Assembly: GCA_932294295.1 (NCBI GenBank)
Contig: OW028573.1
Span: 64,643,829 to 64,707,828 of the forward strand
Reading direction: 5' to 3'
DNA: 64,000 bases
Source: Alitta virens
Lineage: Eukaryota; Annelida; Polychaeta; Phyllodocida; Nereididae
Below are positions 61,901 through 64,000 of this stretch, one piece after another. Made by a program: the position numbers and the translations under genes. Each line of letters opens with the position of its first letter. Position 1 is the first letter of the stretch. The notes below the pieces were generated by a model. It had not been told where the DNA came from. It made no database searches and saw only the letters and a list, made by a program, of their open reading frames with translations.

Positions 61901-63883
61901 CCCAAATTGACTCTATGGCTTGAGGCATGACAGCTAATGGTGTGAAAGAACTGGCTTCTAGCTTAAATCTGTGTAAAAAAAAGTTGCAAAAAATCACTAA
62001 GAATTCACAGAAAAGAATTTACAAAATGATGTTACTTCACATGAAATAGTGTTATTACATTTGAAAATGATCTTGAGTAAATACTCACTTTAGAGCATCT
62101 GATATGATATTTTCATCCACCACAGAAAAAGATATAGTTGCGAGGCCATCCCTGTCAATAACTTGAGTTTCGGTTTTTCCAGTATTTTGCTCAATCATTT
62201 CCTTGACTTCAGTCGTTGCTCTAAAACCTTCCTTGAAAATTGTTTCTCCACTTAGCAGAGGTGCAAGAAAACTTTTGTAAGTCTTCATTTGAATGAAGAA
62301 TGACCAGCTGGAATCTGGTTTCACTTCAAAAACACCCAAACCATCGGATGAGTCGTTCCTCCAAACAATTGGCTCATTTTCTATTTCTTTCAGTTTAAAC
62401 TTGTAGCTGAAATTAGTGAATTTTAGAAAGGTCTACTGATTTATAGATAGATTTTAACTTTTTAAGGCAAGATATTACAATTAACAATACCTCAACATCT
62501 CACAGCCTGGATAGATCTTCAAATATCCTCTGACCTTTCGAGTGCCCTTGTGATGCTTGTATGTCACTGAATCCAACCTAACCCGGGCTGCCTTGGGTTT
62601 CTGTTTATTAATCAAATCATCAGGAACCTTGTATAATTTGCCACGTGGATCAGACCCTCTGTACCCAACACCTGGGATAGCATACTCTTCATTGAAGGTT
62701 TTCTCCCACAACTTTCTGGTGTTTGTATAAGACTGATTTAGGTGTGACCCAGGGCTGCGATCAGTTGAAGTGTCATCATGATTCAATAAATAACCAAGCC
62801 AGGATTTACAATCTGTATGATAAGCCTCTGGTGAAAGCTGGTGAGTGTGCCACATTAGGTCAATATCGTACATAGGAACCAGGAAGGCCGTTCTGTTCAG
62901 TTTCTTCAGAAAGAGGAACTTCATGTATCGAAATTGCGCATCGCGTAAGAACGGAAACAAAGCGAAATGTGGCAAAGAGACATTGTAGTAGAACTGCAGC
63001 TGCCTGGAGGATGCTGCTTGGATGTCATAACTGACTTTTGTGGCTCTGTAGCCAGTGTAGGTGGTTGATTCAGGGATCTTTTCAAAGTCCACTTCAAATG
63101 CTTCCGTTGGAAACATATAATTCCATATCTGCCTTGTTTCGGTTTCAGCCTTCTGTCTATCCTCCCGTAACAACCGAAACTTGTGATCAACTAAACTTCC
63201 AGTAATCTACAATAATGAAATAAATATAATTTTACCTTGCACATGTATTCTTCCAATAATTCACTTACTACCAAATAAAAAGGTATGCTCAATTCTCTTA
63301 CTACAATTCTTTGATAAATGTTGAATTATCTCAAGCCTGCATACATTAATCACATTGTTTACTGCACATGTATAATTTTTACTGATATTTTCCTTTGTGG
63401 AAAAAAGATTCAAGACAGAGGCCCCATGAATTACAGAATGGGTATTTTATCCAGTTAAGTTTTGAACAGGTCACATTTGGAATTTTTATTTGAAACTTTT
63501 TATTGGTTATACCTGCAAACAATTTAAGAATTGAGAAAGGATACCACATGATTTAATTACAGCCTTTACCATGCTAAAAGGTCTCTAAGAGTGAACAGTA
63601 ATAATACCTGTGTGACATCCGCTGAGTACTTTTGTGGACAAAGCATGTGGACATGCCAAGCCCAATGAACATCCAGCGGAGGCAACAGATCCTTGTGCTT
63701 GTTATTTACAAGCAGTGGAAGCCAACAAGTCTCATATCGGCGAACTGCATTTGCGATGACATGTGGCTTTGCAAGACTTGTGGCAATTGTGTCCACTTCC
63801 TGTAGGAATGCAAGATGTTGCTGAGCATGGGACTGCATTGGGATGGAAGGTTCCCAAGTTTTATATTCATTTTCTTCTGCCAT
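58906..63883 (-). CDS. Glycine-rich domain-containing protein (GRDP/DUF1399 family), 8 coding exons
   Basis: Exons read on the minus strand: 63883-63608, 63206-62491, 62406-62089, 61968-61837, 61724-61577, 60475-60352, 60256-60000 and 59547-58906. All junctions keep frame and total 2613 nt, or 870 residues. Seven GT-AG introns are used; six donors are good, while the one after 60000 (TAT|GTCATA) is weak but phase-correct. The start is the ATG at 63883. Conserved family features are WLPLLV and HWAWHVHML near residues 55-80, and DIDLMWHTHQL near 206-216 followed by LLNHDDTSTDRS. The HxH pairs are a family hallmark of unknown chemistry. Residues of exons 3-7 resemble the middle part of plant and animal GRDPs. 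Exon 8 ends in a Gly/Ser/Cys tail with five CGSS units. No signal peptide or membrane helix is seen, so a cytosolic protein is likely. In plants the family is linked to stress and development; the animal role is little known. Confidence 0.88.
60560..60855. repeat. 42/41-bp minisatellite inside GRDP intron 5
   Basis: About seven copies of a 41-42-bp unit (gactgaaatacatggagatg...aataattacct) stand head to tail. Copies two to six alternate between a 42-bp form (gagaaat) and a 41-bp form (gaaaat). The seventh is truncated to about 23 bp and the last is partial. The array lies in the intron between exons 5 and 6 of GRDP. Read on the gene strand, each full unit contains TATTTCAGTCAG|GTAATT, an acceptor-like and a donor-like signal side by side. 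The unit shares 22 bp with the real exon 5 donor at 61562-61583. Confidence 0.9.
60871..61023 (+). pseudogene. LINE 3'-terminal ORF fragment in GRDP intron 5
   Basis: The + strand reads ...KDLFKIANDHIKNLEQLNKEDKFKTIM... (quoted here in part), then KSKEPELLKSL, a TGA stop at 60994-60996, and TFLVNIDA with a final TAA. This matches position by position the end of the LINE ORF at 13.3 kb, which ends NKEPELLNSLGKFLLQADV. It is the last 50 or so residues of a non-LTR retrotransposon protein, 5'-truncated and carrying an internal stop. It lies antisense to GRDP. An AT-rich tail follows, with (AT)n from about 61265 to 61316 that may be the element's 3' end or a later expansion. Confidence 0.7.
61265..61316. 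repeat. AT-rich simple repeat
   Basis: An (AT)n/(TTTATATA)n tract lies in GRDP intron 5, downstream of the LINE fragment. A short (TA/TG) run at about 61540-61560 lies just inside the intron near the exon 5 donor. Confidence 0.8.
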
Positions 63884-63914
63884 CACTGAGATACCTCACA
63901 CAGTTACTGCTTGC
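63884..63914 (-). other. 5'UTR start of GRDP coding exon 1 with acceptor-like boundary
   Basis: On the minus strand, a tract reading ttattgtttttcataacag ends at 63915, 31 nt before the GRDP ATG. It looks like a 3' splice site. If used, the gene has at least one untranslated exon and its promoter beyond the right edge of the window. The remaining bases to 64000 are AT-rich with no promoter motif I can recognise. Confidence 0.4.
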
Positions 63915-64000
63915 CTGTTATGAAAAACAATAAATCGTATATGTACTTTTTGTTATCATATTTAATTAATTTATTTTATTTTTATTTTTTTGGTAGTTCA

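Overview
The window is nuclear DNA from a multicellular animal. It is AT-rich, has GT-AG introns and long non-coding stretches, and is full of LINE, SINE and MITE debris, microsatellites and minisatellites. Nothing bacterial is present: no operons, Shine-Dalgarno sites, CRISPR array or rRNA. The gene families and repeat types suit a marine invertebrate such as a hemichordate, cephalochordate, echinoderm or lophotrochozoan. I cannot name the species from sequence alone.

Two protein-coding genes can be supported. At 46.5-47.8 kb on the + strand, one uninterrupted coding exon encodes a secreted-type, membrane-anchored leucine-rich-repeat protein with a signal peptide, N- and C-terminal cysteine caps and a C-terminal hydrophobic anchor. 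A CpG-rich, TATA-led block at 24.37-25.04 kb ends in a near-perfect splice donor. It may be the untranslated first exon of this gene, which would imply a 21-kb 5'UTR intron; that link is inference. At 58.9-63.9 kb on the - strand, eight coding exons join in frame into an 870-residue glycine-rich domain-containing protein (GRDP/DUF1399 family). It has two His-x-His motifs and a Cys-Gly-Ser-Ser repeat tail. Its 5'UTR probably continues beyond the right edge.

Layout. 0-4 kb: unrecognised, with two perfect CRE octamers. 4.1-5.8 kb: a composite of three minisatellites, the outer two carrying inverted copies of the same flank and the middle one made of hairpin units. 8.9-9.0 kb: nested pentamer microsatellites. 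13.3-14.25 kb: 3' end of a LINE. 15.92-16.55 kb: a Tc1/mariner-type MITE. 18.2-18.7 kb: a pyrimidine-rich array. Copies of a second TA-flanked MITE lie at 21.6, 41.5 and 53.2 kb. 26.1-26.75 kb: a CpG-rich inverted-repeat element. 29.9-30.8 kb: a decayed reverse transcriptase fragment, whose 3' end recurs at 35.6 kb. 31.7-31.9 kb: two head-to-head tRNA-like sequences. 34.2 and 56.7 kb: tRNA-headed SINEs sharing a body. 36.7-36.9 and 44.2 kb: foldback hairpins. 60.56-61.02 kb: inside a GRDP intron, a minisatellite whose units resemble that intron's own splice donor, followed by a LINE fragment.

The two genes need not be functionally linked. The most unusual structures are the splice-junction-like minisatellite in the GRDP intron, the hairpin-unit array at 4.8-5.2 kb with its inverted flanks, and the CpG-rich element at 26 kb. 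No alignments or searches were run; homology statements rest on motifs read by eye.
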